A DNA stretch of 64,000 nt from Pyrenula massariospora (Eukaryota > Ascomycota > Eurotiomycetes > Pyrenulales > Pyrenulaceae). The stretch spans positions 682,001-746,000 of the forward strand of contig JAGFMI010000012.1 in assembly GCA_021030905.1 (NCBI GenBank). Reading direction: 5' to 3'. This document shows, in pieces, positions 23,703 through 35,987 of this stretch. The notes below the pieces were generated by a model. That model saw nothing but the letters and a program-made list of their open reading frames with translations, had not been told where the DNA came from and made no database searches. The translations under genes were made by a program, and so were the position numbers. How positions within the stretch are numbered: position 1 is the stretch's first letter; each line of letters begins with the position of its first letter.

Positions 23703-24575
23703 TTACATCGGCACCTCCTGTTCGTCCCCTCTCTTCCATGCCATCCCGATCCAAGCTTTCATTCCGATTCGTACCTCGCAATCTGTTTCCTCATACGTCC
23801 GAGCTTTCCGCAGTTCTTCACGTAATACCGACTTCGCCTTCTCTAGCTCACCCTCATTATAACCCGGAAAGAATAGCCCCTTAGCCAGCATCATGTTCTC
23901 CGTCAACTCGTCAAGACTACCCGCGCTCGTGTAAGTCACAACCGGTCGAACCTCGACGTTATTCCCGAACCCAGCCTCCTCCAGCTGCCCAAAGAGCCAA
24001 GACCCCCGCAACACCTCCTCTGAAAGCGCGACCCCATTCTTCGGCTCCTCACCCGGCCGAACAGCCCTCGCGGTATCAAGAAAGGCCCTCGGCCACACCC
24101 GATCTATCACACACTTCAGCATCCACCCATCAAAACAGATACGCCACCGGCAATCTCCTCACTCACCAGTCCACGTCGACACAACCACCACCCCACCCCT
24201 CCTCAGCACCCGAAAAGCCTCCCTCAGCCCCTTCAAATACCCGTCATTATCCCCCACCACCGGCCCCCCAAAATTAACAAACACATGCGACACCTCCCCC
24301 TCCGCCACCGCCGTCAGCGCCCGCATGTCCATCCGCGCCGTCTCGACATTCTCCCACCCCCGCTGCCGCACCTCCTCCAGCATCGCGTCCGACACGTCCG
24401 CGGCCAGGACCCGGGCCGCGGGGCAGCGGCGCTTGATCTGCGCGGTGACCATGCCGGGCCCGCAGGCGTTGTCGAGGACGTAGGAGGTGGGCGTGAGGGG
24501 CGGGGAGAGGGTGGAGAGCATGTGTGCGGCGATGCGGGATGTGCAGGAGCCGGTCATGCGGGTGTAGGTTGACAT
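23703..24575 (-). CDS. Class I SAM-dependent methyltransferase, substrate unknown
   Basis: Two exons: 24575-24167 and 24103-23703. The 63-bp intron has a GTGAGT donor and a TAG acceptor; the join reads VVVVSTWTDRVWPRAFLDTA. The SAM-binding motif I is VLDNACGPGMVTAQI (about residues 31-45), followed by VLAADVSDAMLEEVRQRG (motif II) and LREAFRVLRRGGVVVVSTW (post-motif helix and strand). Length is 269 residues. The longest frame starts at a TTG (24617); the first ATG is at 24575. Family members methylate small molecules, often in secondary metabolism or ubiquinone-like pathways, but nothing here names the substrate. The first exon shows the strong C-to-G skew switch (near 24410). Confidence 0.8.
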
Positions 24576-25019
24576 TTTTTTGCTTGGTTGTTGGGTGGGT
24601 AGGAATGTTTTGTCCAAGTGTATGTGATAGAATGCTTAATTTGTTCCAGTTCATTTCCACGGCATATTCTGTCGTAGTGTGAGTTTTATACGCGATGCCG
24701 TAGATGTCGGAGACTTGGTAAACAAAGTCTCCGAGGGTGCTATTTGTCACGCATGATTCATGGCTGCGAGCATGGGGCGGCAATGGCTCAACTCTATCTC
24801 GGTAGATAGCCTCTACTTATTCCGTAAGCCAGGGGGACACGTTGGACCTCAAGTGGCAATAACATCTCCACCACCGTTTTGGGTAAATGCCAATGCATGT
24901 GCGCGGACCGCGAACCTCAGCTCAGTCAGGTATAGTGATCAGGACTCCAAATCAAGACATTCGTCCACAGGCAGGAAAGATGATTACAATATTGATATCT
25001 AACTTAGGGGAAGGTTCCA
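24576..25019. other. Intergenic region between two minus-strand genes
   Basis: This 444-bp spacer holds the methyltransferase promoter and the 3' end of the next gene upstream. No specific element is recognised. Confidence 0.4.
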
Positions 25020-25982
25020 TCATATAGCCCACCCCCCATGATACATTCCGTCCCACCCCCTCGACCGCCTCACAGATTCCTCAATCGCAACACAGACCAG
25101 GAGCGCATGCCTAACCGCCTTCTCGTCCCACTCATCACCCACCAAAGCCAAGAGCCCCAGCCCCGGATCCGCCAGCAGCGGATTCCCCTTCTCCTCCATC
25201 CACCCCTTCCCGTCCCCCCTACCCGTCTCAGACCCCACCCGCCCGCCGCTACGGGGTAGATACATCCCCAACACATCCCTCCCATCCCCGGTCAAACACA
25301 AAAACCCCCTCCCCGCCTCCGCCTTCGAGCACTCATCCAGCCCCTCCCAGAGCACCTCCACGTCCTCGCCGTACGACGACCCATCCTCCCGCCTCCGGTC
25401 CAGCAGCTCGACGGTCCGCCGCCCCCCCGCGCTCCCGTGCCACTCGACCTTCTGCCGCCCCGGCAGCAGGCGCTGCAGCTCGTGGTCCATCCACATCCCG
25501 TGGCCCAGGCCCGAGGAGAGGACGAGGTCGGGGCCCGTGCCGGCGCACATGGACGATGACGGTAGGGCGGCGTTCGTGCCCGCGGCGGCGGTGGGGGTGT
25601 TGCAGGAGCCGATGGTGCACATCAGGGGGTCGAGGAGGGACTGGCGGAGCTCGATGTCGCGGAGGCGTGGGGGGCGGGTGGTGGAGGGTTGGGTGTGAGG
25701 GGTTCCGGCGTGGAGGCTGAGGGTGGGGTTGTTGAAGATGGGGCGGAGGAGCCAGTGGATGGGTGGGGGGCGTGGGGAGATGTAGTATTCTGTTGTGCGG
25801 AGAGTCGGTTTTTGGTCGGTTGAGGGTGGGTCTTGGAAAGGGTTTGGGATGGAGGTTATGGTGATCGATTCTGGGGAGGAGAGGAGGGGGGACCAGTGCT
25901 CCTTTTTGGACCAGCGGGGTGCGGGGGAGGAGCGGAGGGTGAAGACGTGGGTTGGTGTTACGGTTACTTTTGGGTAGGCCAT
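25020..25982 (-). CDS. Hypothetical protein, 320 residues
   Basis: A single open frame starts at ATG 25982 (MAYPKVTVTPTHVFTLRSS). I do not recognise a domain. The chain has Pro-rich segments in the first third and a Gly/Arg/Glu-rich C-terminal half. The C-terminus (AVRHALLVCVAIEESVRRSR) looks like an amphipathic helix. There is no signal peptide or membrane span. Coding support comes from the length, the ATG context and a coherent amphipathic sequence; the strong composition bias makes long open frames easier by chance, so confidence is moderate. The coding strand shifts from C-rich to G-rich around 25500. Confidence 0.6.
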   Translation of the reverse strand: MAYPKVTVTPTHVFTLRSSPAPRWSKKEHWSPLLSSPESITITSIPNPFQDPPSTDQKPTLRTTEYYISPRPPPIHWLLRPIFNNPTLSLHAGTPHTQPSTTRPPRLRDIELRQSLLDPLMCTIGSCNTPTAAAGTNAALPSSSMCAGTGPDLVLSSGLGHGMWMDHELQRLLPGRQKVEWHGSAGGRRTVELLDRRREDGSSYGEDVEVLWEGLDECSKAEAGRGFLCLTGDGRDVLGMYLPRSGGRVGSETGRGDGKGWMEEKGNPLLADPGLGLLALVGDEWDEKAVRHALLVCVAIEESVRRSRGWDGMYHGGWAI

Positions 25983-26596
25983 GATTAATTCAATGGAAAT
26001 GGATATGTGGCTCGGGAAGGTAAAGAGGTAGAAATAAAGTAGAAATCAAGAAGCACAAGCTCGACTTTTGAACGGGTGACCCAAAGCTGCTGCCTTGGCT
26101 AATTTAGCCTGGGATTAAGGCTGGACAAGGCTCAATTTCTGCACAACCTGTCCTCGGAAAGAGGACACATCTTTCCAAGTTACTTTGTTCCACGGTCCTA
26201 CCTTTGAACGTTCTCTCTAATAATTCGCTGAAGTGCTGAGATTACGCATGAGTAAGGGAACGTGGCGAACAGCGGCGCTGTGCATAAGATGAGAAGATCG
26301 GAGAGAAATGAAAGTGGCGCTAATCTACATTCGCACTGGCTCTCTTTTCTCCGACATCTCGATCAGAGCTTGAAAACCATGCATATTGCAGAAATCTTAG
26401 CGAGCTCACGGGAGTTAATTAATCTCCCTTCAGAGACTCTTAGATAGCTTCTTGAATCATCATCATCCCAGTATTGATCGACCTTCCCCGCCCTCCCACG
26501 ACTGGAAGCCCCGCCAGTCTACGGACAGCCCGCCACCATCTTCACTTCCAGAAGTTCCCACCTCTCCCAATCCCCTTACTCTCTACCTCCAACCCA
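25983..26596. promoter_or_regulatory. Divergent intergenic region, orphan gene / bL33m
   Basis: About 610 bp between divergent start codons. Short frames here (for example 26452-26643, TTG-started and His/Pro-rich) overlap the real bL33m first exon in another frame and are not supported as genes. Confidence 0.4.
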
Positions 26597-26830
26597 ATGG
26601 CCAAAAGACGTACATTTCCCCTCCCCCTCCACACATCCTCTAACTAACACCCCTCCTCCCTAGCCAAATCCCGCACCGTAGCAGTCCGCCTCCTCAGCAT
26701 GGCCATGACGGGCTTCTACCGAACGATGCGGCGGCCACGGACCTCGCGCCCCTTGTCGATGCTGAAATACGACCCAATCGTGCGGAGGAAGGTTCTGTTT
26801 CTCGAGCAGAAGAGAGGAGGACGGCGATGA
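26597..26830 (+). CDS. MRPL39: Mitochondrial large-subunit ribosomal protein bL33m
   Basis: The protein has only 59 residues, split over a 13-nt first exon (26597-26609, encoding MAKR plus one base) and a second exon (26664-26830). The 54-bp intron has a GTACAT donor, a perfect branch site in taactaacac and a TAG acceptor. The spliced chain begins [20 protein letters not shown], followed by [20 protein letters not shown] and a basic end ([13 protein letters not shown]). This is the bL33 family (yeast Mrpl39), a component of the mitoribosome near the tRNA exit site. The intron at the MAKx/KSRT boundary is also where I recall other filamentous fungi having one. The gene is easily missed because both exons are short. 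Confidence 0.9.
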
Positions 26831-27481
26831 AAGGGATTGTCTTTGATTTCAAGATATTTTGATATGTGTTGGGAGCTACGAAGACGGTGTTTGGGGGTAT
26901 GTGATGGCGTCTGGAACATCGTTAGACTGCTCAGCTGGGACGTTGATGCGGTCAAGGGATGTATAGGCATCACGTACTTTTGGGTAAGACCAATGAGACG
27001 ACGGGTTGGGCTTCCTGGGAGCTCGAGCCACATAAGACCGCGGCAGAGTGCTTTTGAGGCTCTGATTGCGCTTGCAGATCGTTACAAGCGCTGCTGAGGC
27101 ATAGTGGGTTAAGTCAAGTGAAACGGGAGGTCGACGCCGCCACACAGTTTGGATATCATACCGCCTGACTAGAGAGGCTAACACGTTGCATCGAGTTTGC
27201 TATTCGAACGACATTTTCTTCGGAGATGAAGAGACTAGTGGAGATATATCAATTATTGATTATCTATGTACGAATACTTACTACATGATCGAGGGCTTAG
27301 CGTCTGTATATTTCTCGCCAGCTCAAGTTCATACACCTCTGCCAGCTCCAGTTCAATATGAGGGCAACATGTAGCTCTATGAATTTGAATCAAGAATTTC
27401 GACTTACGATTAATTGGGCGTTTACGATAGCAACGCCCATACTTTCTGCACCTCTTCTGCGTTCATGATCACGGTATATAT
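26831..27481. other. Convergent intergenic region, no gene seen
   Basis: About 650 bp between bL33m (+) and the coiled-coil gene (-). Overlapping short frames on both strands have no family resemblance. I see no repeat. Confidence 0.4.
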
Positions 27482-30400
27482 TCATTGCAAAGCTCGTCCG
27501 AAACGATTCCCATATTGGTCTCCTACAAAGTCGTTAGCGTCTGCACCCATGCCGGACACTAAACTTACCTCGAGATCCTTTTCTTGGTTTCTTAGCCCCT
27601 TTTTGTTTGCTTCCAGCTTGGGCCGATCTAACACCAGCACTACCCTTCTTGCCGCCAGTCGGTAAATCTGGGCTTCTCACTGCAGTCGTTGCTTGATCGT
27701 TGAAGTTGGCAACCCTCCCTGAGACAGATGATGGCTTTTTAACATCAAGGTTTGACGGGTTGCGCTTGGCCATTTTGCTAGAGCCGGCTTGAGGACTTCC
27801 AACAACGCTGTCACTGTCTAGCTGGCGCTTTACACCAGTATTTGGCTGATGCTTTTGTTTCAAGATCCCGGCGGCAGGCAGATCCAAATCTGCTGCTCCC
27901 TCAGGTTGAGTAGGTGTATTATCAGTAATTGGATCCATGACATGAGCGGTTGGGTGAGTCATTGTTCTAAGTCGGCGAGGACTTGGGCCCTTTGGCACGG
28001 CAAAGTGAGGATTGATGTGACCTACTACGGCAGCCCTACTATACTGCACCCTCCGGCCGGCAGGGGATGGTGGAATCGGCGTTGCAAAGCGAGCCTCAGG
28101 CGCCTTGTCAGTAGGGTCTTGTAACAATGTTGGGTCACGAGCGTGGATCTTGAATGGCCCGTTTGGTGTATTCTTCTGCGACTGACGCTCAAAAAGCATT
28201 TCTTCGCCCTGTGTAGACGGCCGACTTGAGCTATTGGTTGCATATGGGCGTCGATCATTTGAATGCTTGGCTTCTGTAAGTAGCTGTGTATGAACTTCAT
28301 CGATCGTCTCGCTTATTTGACCTACAGCTCTTTCTCCGAAGAACACAGATCGATGGTTCTTGATTGGGCTCGATTCAGGTGCGTCGCTTAACTCAGAATC
28401 CGAATCTTCTTCTAGGTCCTCCACAGGATCTTGGTACGGTTGGGATTCGGGTATCGAGGTGATTCCAGCGGTCACAGTGGTCTGTGATCCTTCCAACGGT
28501 CTGACAGCAGCGAGTCTATCTTTGACAGCTGCAGAAGATTCTGGGACAATAATGTGACGATTCGCAAGCTGGCGTTGGCGGGGAGGTTCAGGCGTGTCTG
28601 GCTGTTGAGCAGCGTCGATTCTATCATCTATCGCACGAATAGGTGTCTTGATAAGGTTATTCGTCCCCTGAAGAGGCGGTAGCTCTACGATGTGGTCAAT
28701 CACCGCCAGGTTGTTTTCGTTCCGCACACCATCCTGCGACATCTGATTTATTTGTGAGATCTTTTTGCTCAACTCCAAAGTAAGCTCTTCCCTTTGCTTC
28801 ATATCTTCTCGGAGCCCATCTAGCTCTACATCTTTTGCTTCACTGTCCACCTTCAGATCTCGCAGTTGTGCATCTTTCATCGAGATTTCACTTTGTAGTT
28901 GTTGAAGTAGGTAATGATTCTCCTCAAGAGTCTTCAATTTCTCATCTCTATCAGCTAACGTGGTCTGTAATTTGTCATTCTCATTTAAAACGTTGATCAA
29001 TTCTGCGTTCTTGGTCACGAGCTCCGAATGTCTTTCCAAGGTCTTGTGATGTTCAGAGCGAAGCTTGTCAAGGTCTTTGATGGCCTGAGATGCGACTTGG
29101 TATTTCTCCTGCAGGTCCCTAAACTCTGCATCTCTTGAAGCAAGTAAAGTTTCGAGGGCACTGACACGACTTGCTTTGCTCTCCATTGAGTTCATGGACG
29201 TTTGCAACGATGCAGCATTGGCTCCAGCCTGTTGCAGGTCTTCTCCGAGTTTTCTAATGGTCTCTTCAAGTTTTTTCTGGTCGACTATCTGCTTTCCCAT
29301 TTGATTGGTTTCATGATTTAATCGAGCTGTGATGACTTCAAGATTTTTGATCTGCTGTTCCTTCTTGTCAATTTGGGCAGTCTGACGGCTGAGCTCCGAG
29401 ATGGTACGCTCTCTTTCGCCAAGTTCTGCTCTCAAATGTGGGACACTGGCGGCCTCTGCACGAACAGCTCGAAGATCATCGACATCCTTTCGAAGCCTGT
29501 CATTATCGATCTTTGAGGCTGCCACGCTTGTAAGCGAGGATTTTAGCTGGGCATTGGCGCTTTCTAGGTCCTCTTCTATCTTTGCACGGCTGGCGTGAAG
29601 AGATTCGATTTCCTGACAATAGCTCTCATGTTGTACGCCGGCTTTCTCGATCTGGGCATTTAGGGATTCAATAGTTTCTGCCTGTGTGACAGTCTTCTCT
29701 TTGTTCTGAGCAATCTCCTTTCTATCAAATTCACCCAACTGTTCTTCCAGCTCCTCCAGCCTACTCGCCTGAGTTGACTTTTGCACATTCAACTCACTAA
29801 GCTCCTTTTCTGCGGCGATTAGCAACTTTGTCTTTCCGCCCAGCTCCTCCTGAACAGCTGCTAATTTCTTCAAGGCATCCGCTTTCTCGGAATTTGCCCA
29901 CATCATCGAAACTCGACTTTGGTCTGCTTGTGATTTATAATGCTCTAGCTGCTTTGTCGCGGGAGAACATTTGTCTTTGAAAGCCTGGATTTCGGTTCTG
30001 AGCTGAGGAAGCGTATCAGACAGCGACTTTTCTCGCGCAGCCAAGCTAGAGATTTCGCTATCCCTCGACTTGACCAGCTCTTTAGTCGTTACCAGTCGTT
30101 CTTCGAGCCGGTATTTGGCCTCACTTAGTTCCGCAAGGTCCTCTTGTGAGACTGCTTGAGAATTCAAAACGGCAGAGACAGTTTTGATATGACCGAGGAG
30201 TTCATCAGATTTATTGACGCTCGTAATTTTCTGCTGTTCGGCCGTGCTAGTTGCTTCGTCGAGACATGCAACGATCCTGTTATAAGTTAGCTAGATAAAT
30301 GTAAAGTAAATGACCATACCGTTCTGCCTGAGAGTTCATAGCAACAACGATCTTAGCAACATCCGTAGGCGTCTTCTCAATATACTTAACAACACCTGCT

Positions 30401-32181
30401 AACTTTGAGAGGCATTGCTTGAGCTCTAATGGAGGCTCCGAAGGCCTTGTCAGGCAATTTTGCAAGTCTTGAATTAGCGGAGGTAATAAGGCCAAACGTT
30501 CTGAGACGCCGCGGTGGTCACTTCGGAGGGTTTCTTCTAACTGACGGGAAAATTTGACCTCTGTCTCGAGACGTGCCTCCAACTGAGCGACCTTTATCTT
30601 CTCTTGCTGAAGCAACTCCCCTTGACTTTGAAGCTGCGAGTTGGCAACGTCCAGTTGCTTCGCTGTACGGCCGAGCGTTTCGAAGCTTTCTTTCAGGCCA
30701 GAAGCTGCGCTTTTGACAGCCGCAACAGAGTGGTCTGCGGCTGCTAGCCTGCTATGATAACTTTCAAGGTCACTGAGAATGTCAGTACGTACCTGCTCGA
30801 CGTCTTCGTGAGTTTTTCGAATTGCTTGTGAGTCTTTCCGAAAAGAGTCAAAATCGCTGCTTAGACCTTTCACGAACGCTTTCAGCTTGTTGAATCGAAG
30901 TTTCATATCCTCGGTCGTAGCCTTTTGCTCGTCAATTACCGAGCTTTGGGCTTTTTGGGCCTCCTCGGCGACTCTTAAAGCTTTTCGACATTCATCATTA
31001 TCTTGACATAGCTGATTTATCGTCTGGGCCATCTCTTGCCGCTTCTCCGCGGCACGAACTCTGCTCACCTTATGATCTCGATTTCTTTGCATTAGTATCA
31101 TGAACAATTCATCCTCAGCAATCTCTGTAGGAGCTTCGGATGAAATGACGGGAATTTTACTACCATAGCCTTGGTGGATTTTGTTCTGAGGACGAGTCTT
31201 CATGATCCGAGCCGAGTCCGGTACCCTGTATCCCAAGCGAGAACGTGGTCTTTCGGTGGTTGGATGATAGTGGATTTTGCTTGGTGTCGATTTTCTCTTA
31301 TGATTTAACTCGGTTTCTTTCAAGACGCACGTCGAATGATTAGGAGGGTTTGTATGGCCGTTCTTATCTCTGCGGCAGGGCTCGATATGTCTAGGCTCTA
31401 GCTGTTCAGGCGTTCTGATACCAGATGCAGAGGCAGTGTCTCTCGAAGAGGGTGCTCGATTCACTGAGTCGACACACTGTCTGACTGACGCACTATCCGT
31501 GCTCCTAGACTGATGATCTCGCTGGTTATCTGGTCCCTCGGCAACATCTTGTTTAGCAGCAGAGCTTGATTCTCTTCCAGGTTTGCCATCAGGGCTATCA
31601 TTTGCCTTTTTGGTTTTAATATCCTCGATTATCTTCGTCTTGCTTGTCCCCATCCTGCTTGGGGATTCTGCCTGCAACAATCCTTCAAAGTTTAAGGGTA
31701 GTACATTGACGACCGAAGTGTCCACTCCAAAATTTTGTCTACCTTGTGATCGTTCAGGCTTCTGGAGCATCGTAGCCGTGGCGTGAGATGAGTCTTTCTG
31801 CTGAGGGGTATGGGGAGGCTGGTCGGCGCCATTGGGCTTCGGAGGTCTGGCAAGATTCCCAGTATTTCGAGAAGCCTGTGCAAAAGTGAAAGCAGGGAGA
31901 TCTGTTTGTACCTGATGAGACCCTGCACTCGACGGTCTTGCGATCTTCTTGTGAGCTGGTGCAAAATTCACGGGCACCTTGGAGAGGTCGGCACGGAGGG
32001 ATTCGAGCTTCTTGGCTGAGGGGGAGACCCCTTGCGTTGGTCCGGTCTCTTGTCCAAGGTTATGGTTTTCATTCTCCTTGATCAAATTTGCAGCAGCAAC
32101 AAGATCCAGTCCGTCCAAGGGAAGGTCACTCTTCAGAGGCGTCTCGCTGCCCAAATCGGGAGCTGAGGAAGGTCTTGACAT
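27482..32181 (-). CDS. Large coiled-coil protein of unknown function, 1,536 residues
   Basis: Three exons: 32181-30320, 30276-27569 and a tiny last exon 27522-27482. Intron 1 (43 bp) joins NSQAER to IVACLDEATS. Intron 2 (46 bp) has a consensus GTAAGT donor, a gctaac branch site and a TAG acceptor, and yields the end SRGDQYGNRFGRALQ. The first 330 residues are Ser/Pro/Lys-rich and probably disordered. From about residue 345 to 1,110 the chain is almost continuous heptad-rich coiled coil (many L/E/Q/K repeats). The C-terminal 400 residues are again disordered and basic, with HIIVPES and SIPESQPYQDP segments, and a Lys-rich end. The architecture (disordered-rod-disordered) resembles structural proteins such as synaptonemal-complex, spindle-pole or nuclear-pore-associated rods; I cannot choose between them. 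Confidence 0.8.
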
Positions 32182-34238
32182 TGCGGTTGTAATTCGCGTC
32201 CTTAAGAAGATGATAATCTGTCAAACCTCTCGGCTGGTAGGAGAAATATTGCTGTATATCCATACAATCAAGTTCGGAGTAGGCTGCAATCATCTGCTTA
32301 TAGTAAATGATTGATAAAGGAGAACGGGAGAGATGCTGCAAAGGCTAGATCAAACGGGAGGAGGAAGTGTCTGTCAGCTGCACTGCCCAGCTAACATCTC
32401 ATCATGATGGGAAGAGAAGCAGGAGAAAGAGCACATAGGAAGAGCAAAGTGAGAAGACTTGAGGACCATGGAGAAAAAGCGGCGGGGACGCGGCTTCCTC
32501 AAGTGTGAGCATCATGAATACAGAACGCGATACGGGCGGCCGCTCGAACATAAGGTCTTGGTACCATTCAAAAACGAGGCTAACAGGATGGCATCTTGTG
32601 CCTTCGCCGTGGAACGTTGTGTGGCTATCTTCTTGTGGAATCTATTGATCTTCATTTTCAACTTGAAAACTTCCTACTGGAAGAATCCTTTTCCAAGTGA
32701 GGCCGCGGGGATGAACGCGTAAGACGTGGCCTCAAGGCTATCAACATTCTAGGGATGGAGCAACACAAATAGAACCATGTTGGAACCCGTCGACGAATGC
32801 CAAAATAGACATGTTCGTCCCACGATCGTTTGGAAAGGGAACGCCTCAGCCGAAGATGCTTGTGCCTAGCCTTGGAGCAAATGTCACTAAGTAAAGTAAC
32901 GCCCGGTGAAAAGCCGACAAGCCGTGGAGGAATCCTGATACTTTGGTCACGATCCATGCCAATATAGAACACAATCAACATTGTTCCAGAAGAAAAAGTG
33001 CGCCTCCCTCAGAGAATGATCGATCGGGTCAAGGCGCGATGATGGATTGTCGCAGCGGCTCTTGATAGTATTACAGGAGCAGCGCATCAATATTTTCGAC
33101 GTGCATGCAACAGTGGGCCCCGAATGCAGCAACGAGACAATAGGGTTGTGAATATCAAAGATGAGGACGTAACAAACCTGTCAACGACCACTGCAGCCCT
33201 GCTAACCTTCATACCCTCCACCATCTTCCATAGCATCATCTGATCTAATACTGAAACAGGATGCTCTTGAGCAGCCGGGTAGCGGCAAGTGGGACGTGGT
33301 GGGAGGAAACTTTGAGCTTGCGATGCTGAACACAGCGCTTGCCCATGGAGACATTCCGTCATTGGCTTGCGACGTCGAATTTCCAGCAGATCCCTTGAGG
33401 CTCTCTGCTGAAAGTTTCGTTTCAAGACGACAACGGCCACTGACCGACGAGAAATAGTCCAGGAGGCAAAAGAAAATGCGACCTATGGAGGATAGCATTC
33501 ATGACTTGCAGTAGGAATGTGACCGGGTCGGCAGCGTGCATGAGAGATTCGCTCTATTTACGGAAGAGGCACTCTTGGTCAAGGACCAGCGACCGCCGGC
33601 GGCCGTTTTTCAGGCTGCTAAACAGCTCCGGACTTTTAATCTTCCATCCCCGCTCCCGCCCAACGCGGCCCGTGTTCTCGCCCACCATTGGCTGCTCGCT
33701 GTCCCCCCTCCCCTGTGGGCGCCTAACGTTGCTCTGCCGTCGTCCAATCGTCAATCCTGGCTGCTTCTGACCCGCCTTCTAGAGCCGCCGGCCAAGGGAA
33801 GATGTCTAAAGATAGCCCCCCGATTCAGCAAACGCGCACGTCTCGACCTCTGCGCGCGGGAGGTCACGCCTGAAAGGTTTCTTCCACGGCGGTCAGGCGA
33901 GTAATGATACCAGCATTTCTATTCCTGTGTGGGTGGGACGGCAAAAAACAATATTGCTGCTGACGACTCCTCCAGCCATGGTTTGTTGAAAAGCGCGGGT
34001 GCCTCTTTTCTCTTGTGTCACTCTGTCTCTACCTCTTTTCAGTCTTTTGTTTTTCTCGCCCGGTGCATGAATCTTTGGAGCCTCTGGAGGTATATATCAA
34101 CGGCAATGTGTGCTGTGCCGCAATAAACCGCCGACCTCCAGCGCTTCAGACTCTCCTTCTCCCAGCCTGTGGGAAGGGCAGTCACTCCTCTCACCCCCTG
34201 CACTAGAGCCTTATCACACCCTTCACACGTCCACCATC
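32182..34238. promoter_or_regulatory. Long divergent intergenic region (2.06 kb)
   Basis: This lies between the divergent starts of the coiled-coil gene and the single-pass membrane protein. Frames such as 33536-33904 (+) and 33087-33440 (-) start with GTG, overlap each other and have no recognisable family. The last 500 bp before 34239 are pyrimidine-rich on the + strand, which suits a strong fungal promoter and leader. Confidence 0.4.
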
Positions 34239-35194
34239 ATGCCTCGGAAGATACTGTCATTACCCCTTTTCCTCCTCCTCACGACTCTTCTCCCATCAGC
34301 CCTCGCTCAGAGCGTGCAAACATATGCCCAGTCATCGACAGCCGTCTTCCCCCTCGCTACATCGAACAATCCCGGCCTCAACCCAGCCACCGCCCCCGGT
34401 GCCCCTTCAGACCCAGACAGCGACTCCTCCGTCAACGCCGCAGGTGCCGAAGGCGGTAGCGATGGAGGCGTCGACCTCAGCAACGGCGCCATCATCGCAA
34501 TCTGCGTCGTCGTGGCCGTAGTCGTGATCCTTGCCAGTATGTCCCTCCCCCGCCGCCCCCATCTTCCCCAGCTTTCGCCAAAACTCCCTTGCATGTCTCA
34601 TGCTCCCTTATCCCAACGTCCTCCCAACCTTCCCACTAACTTCCCCCACCCGCAGTCTCCTCAGCAATCCTCTTCTACCTCGCCAAAAAGCGCCAATGGG
34701 CCGTCCGCGCCTCCCTCCGCCGCTCCGTCCGCCGCCTCAACCCCCTCACCCCGCGCACAAAGACCCGCTTCGCCGACCACGAGCGCCTCCCTTCCTCCCC
34801 CCCTCCTCCTCCTCGCTCCTCCTCCCGCAAGCCCACCCCCACCACCTCTTCCTCATCCGCCTCCTCCACCCCGCAAAAACACGGGCCCCCCGCTACCAAC
34901 AAGAAAAAACCCACCCCCACCCCCGCCGAAGTAGCGCGCAACGAAGCAGCCCTCGCCGCCAAGCAGGACCGCCGCAACGAGCGCGCGCTGCGCAAGGCGC
35001 GCGAGGACGTGCACGCCCGGGGGGGCAGTGCGGGGAGCGCGGCGGATCTGGAGAAAGGGTATGGATACGGGCAAGGGCAAGGGCATGGGTACAAGGTGAG
35101 CGTGTCGAGCAAGTTTGAGTTTGAGGGGGGTGATGGGGAGGGTGGGGGGAATACGAAGGGGAAGGGGTGGTTTGGGAGGAAGTTTGGGCGGTGA
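34239..35194 (+). CDS. Secreted-type single-pass membrane protein, 278 residues
   Basis: Exon 1 (34239-34536) encodes a clear signal peptide (MPRKILSLPLFLLLTTLLPSALAQ), a short Ser/Pro/Gly/Asp-rich ectodomain and most of a membrane span (GAIIAICVVVAVVVILA). A 119-bp intron with donor GTATGT, branch site cactaac and acceptor CAG splits the span. Exon 2 (34656-35194) completes it (ISSAILFYLAKKRQW) and adds a basic, Ser/Pro-rich cytosolic tail with a Glu/Ala/Arg helix (AEVARNEAALAAKQDRRNER) and a Gly/Tyr-rich end (KGYGYGQGQGHGYK). Splicing keeps frame and hydrophobicity continuous, which strongly supports the model. The family is not one I can name; the small ectodomain and long basic tail suggest a plasma-membrane or wall-linked protein. 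Confidence 0.78.
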
Positions 35195-35987
35195 GGGGGG
35201 GATATAGGATAGGGGGGGGATGGGCATGACTTTACGGGCATGAGTCATGGATACGGGTATAGGAATGGGTATGGTCTTGTACTTTCTTGCTCTGGTTGGA
35301 GTTGGGGGTGCGTTTTCTTGTTCCAGCTTCGAGAATTATACCCTTCTCGCATTTGCATTTCTTTGCTTATCTGCGATGCATATTTCTCTGCAAGCATCAG
35401 ATCTCACATACCTAGGTAGCACATACACACAAAAAGACCTGACCCAAAAAAAATGCAAACGAAAATTTCCAAAATACACCTCATACGATAGAAACCATCG
35501 CTGGCGGGAAATCGTATTGTTTCAAATTCTATCAAGAACAAGAGAGCCAAAACTAAATACTATGTCATATGTACCCGGTCATTCGCCGCTCGCTAGCAAG
35601 CGCCAGCCAGCCCCAGTATCCATTGCCCGGCGCCGTTTCTAAGTCTCCCACGCGCCAGAGCTGTGATGGTGATAGTGTGTTTGTAAAACTTTCTTACCTG
35701 CCAAAGTGGGGGGCAGACGAAAAGAAGTGAATGTTTAAAACGCGAAGAAGAAGAAAATCAATAGCTGAAACCCAGCCACGGAACCTTTCCAGATAAATTG
35801 TATCCCGTGCAAACTTTTGACGCCGGTATGCGAATGTGAATTGCCCCAGGTATGATTTGATCGCAGAGAAGATGACAGCGAAAACAGAGAAACGACAAGG
35901 TGAGAAAATAAATCTTTAAGGACGGGCTTCTTTTGAAAGCCTCGGCGTCCAGGCCAGTCCCACCATCATCCGGGAACCAAAGCCGCC
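35195..35987. other. Convergent intergenic region, no gene seen
   Basis: About 790 bp between the membrane protein (+) and Atg13 (-). G-rich at its left edge, then AT-rich. Short unrelated frames only. Confidence 0.4.

Noticed and set aside
24576-24617. An upstream TTG start extending the methyltransferase by 14 codons
   Set aside because: No ATG is available there; the first in-frame ATG is at 24575 and leaves the SAM-binding domain complete.
33087-33904. Frames of 117-122 codons on both strands upstream of the single-pass membrane protein gene
   Set aside because: They start with GTG, overlap each other and show no family resemblance.
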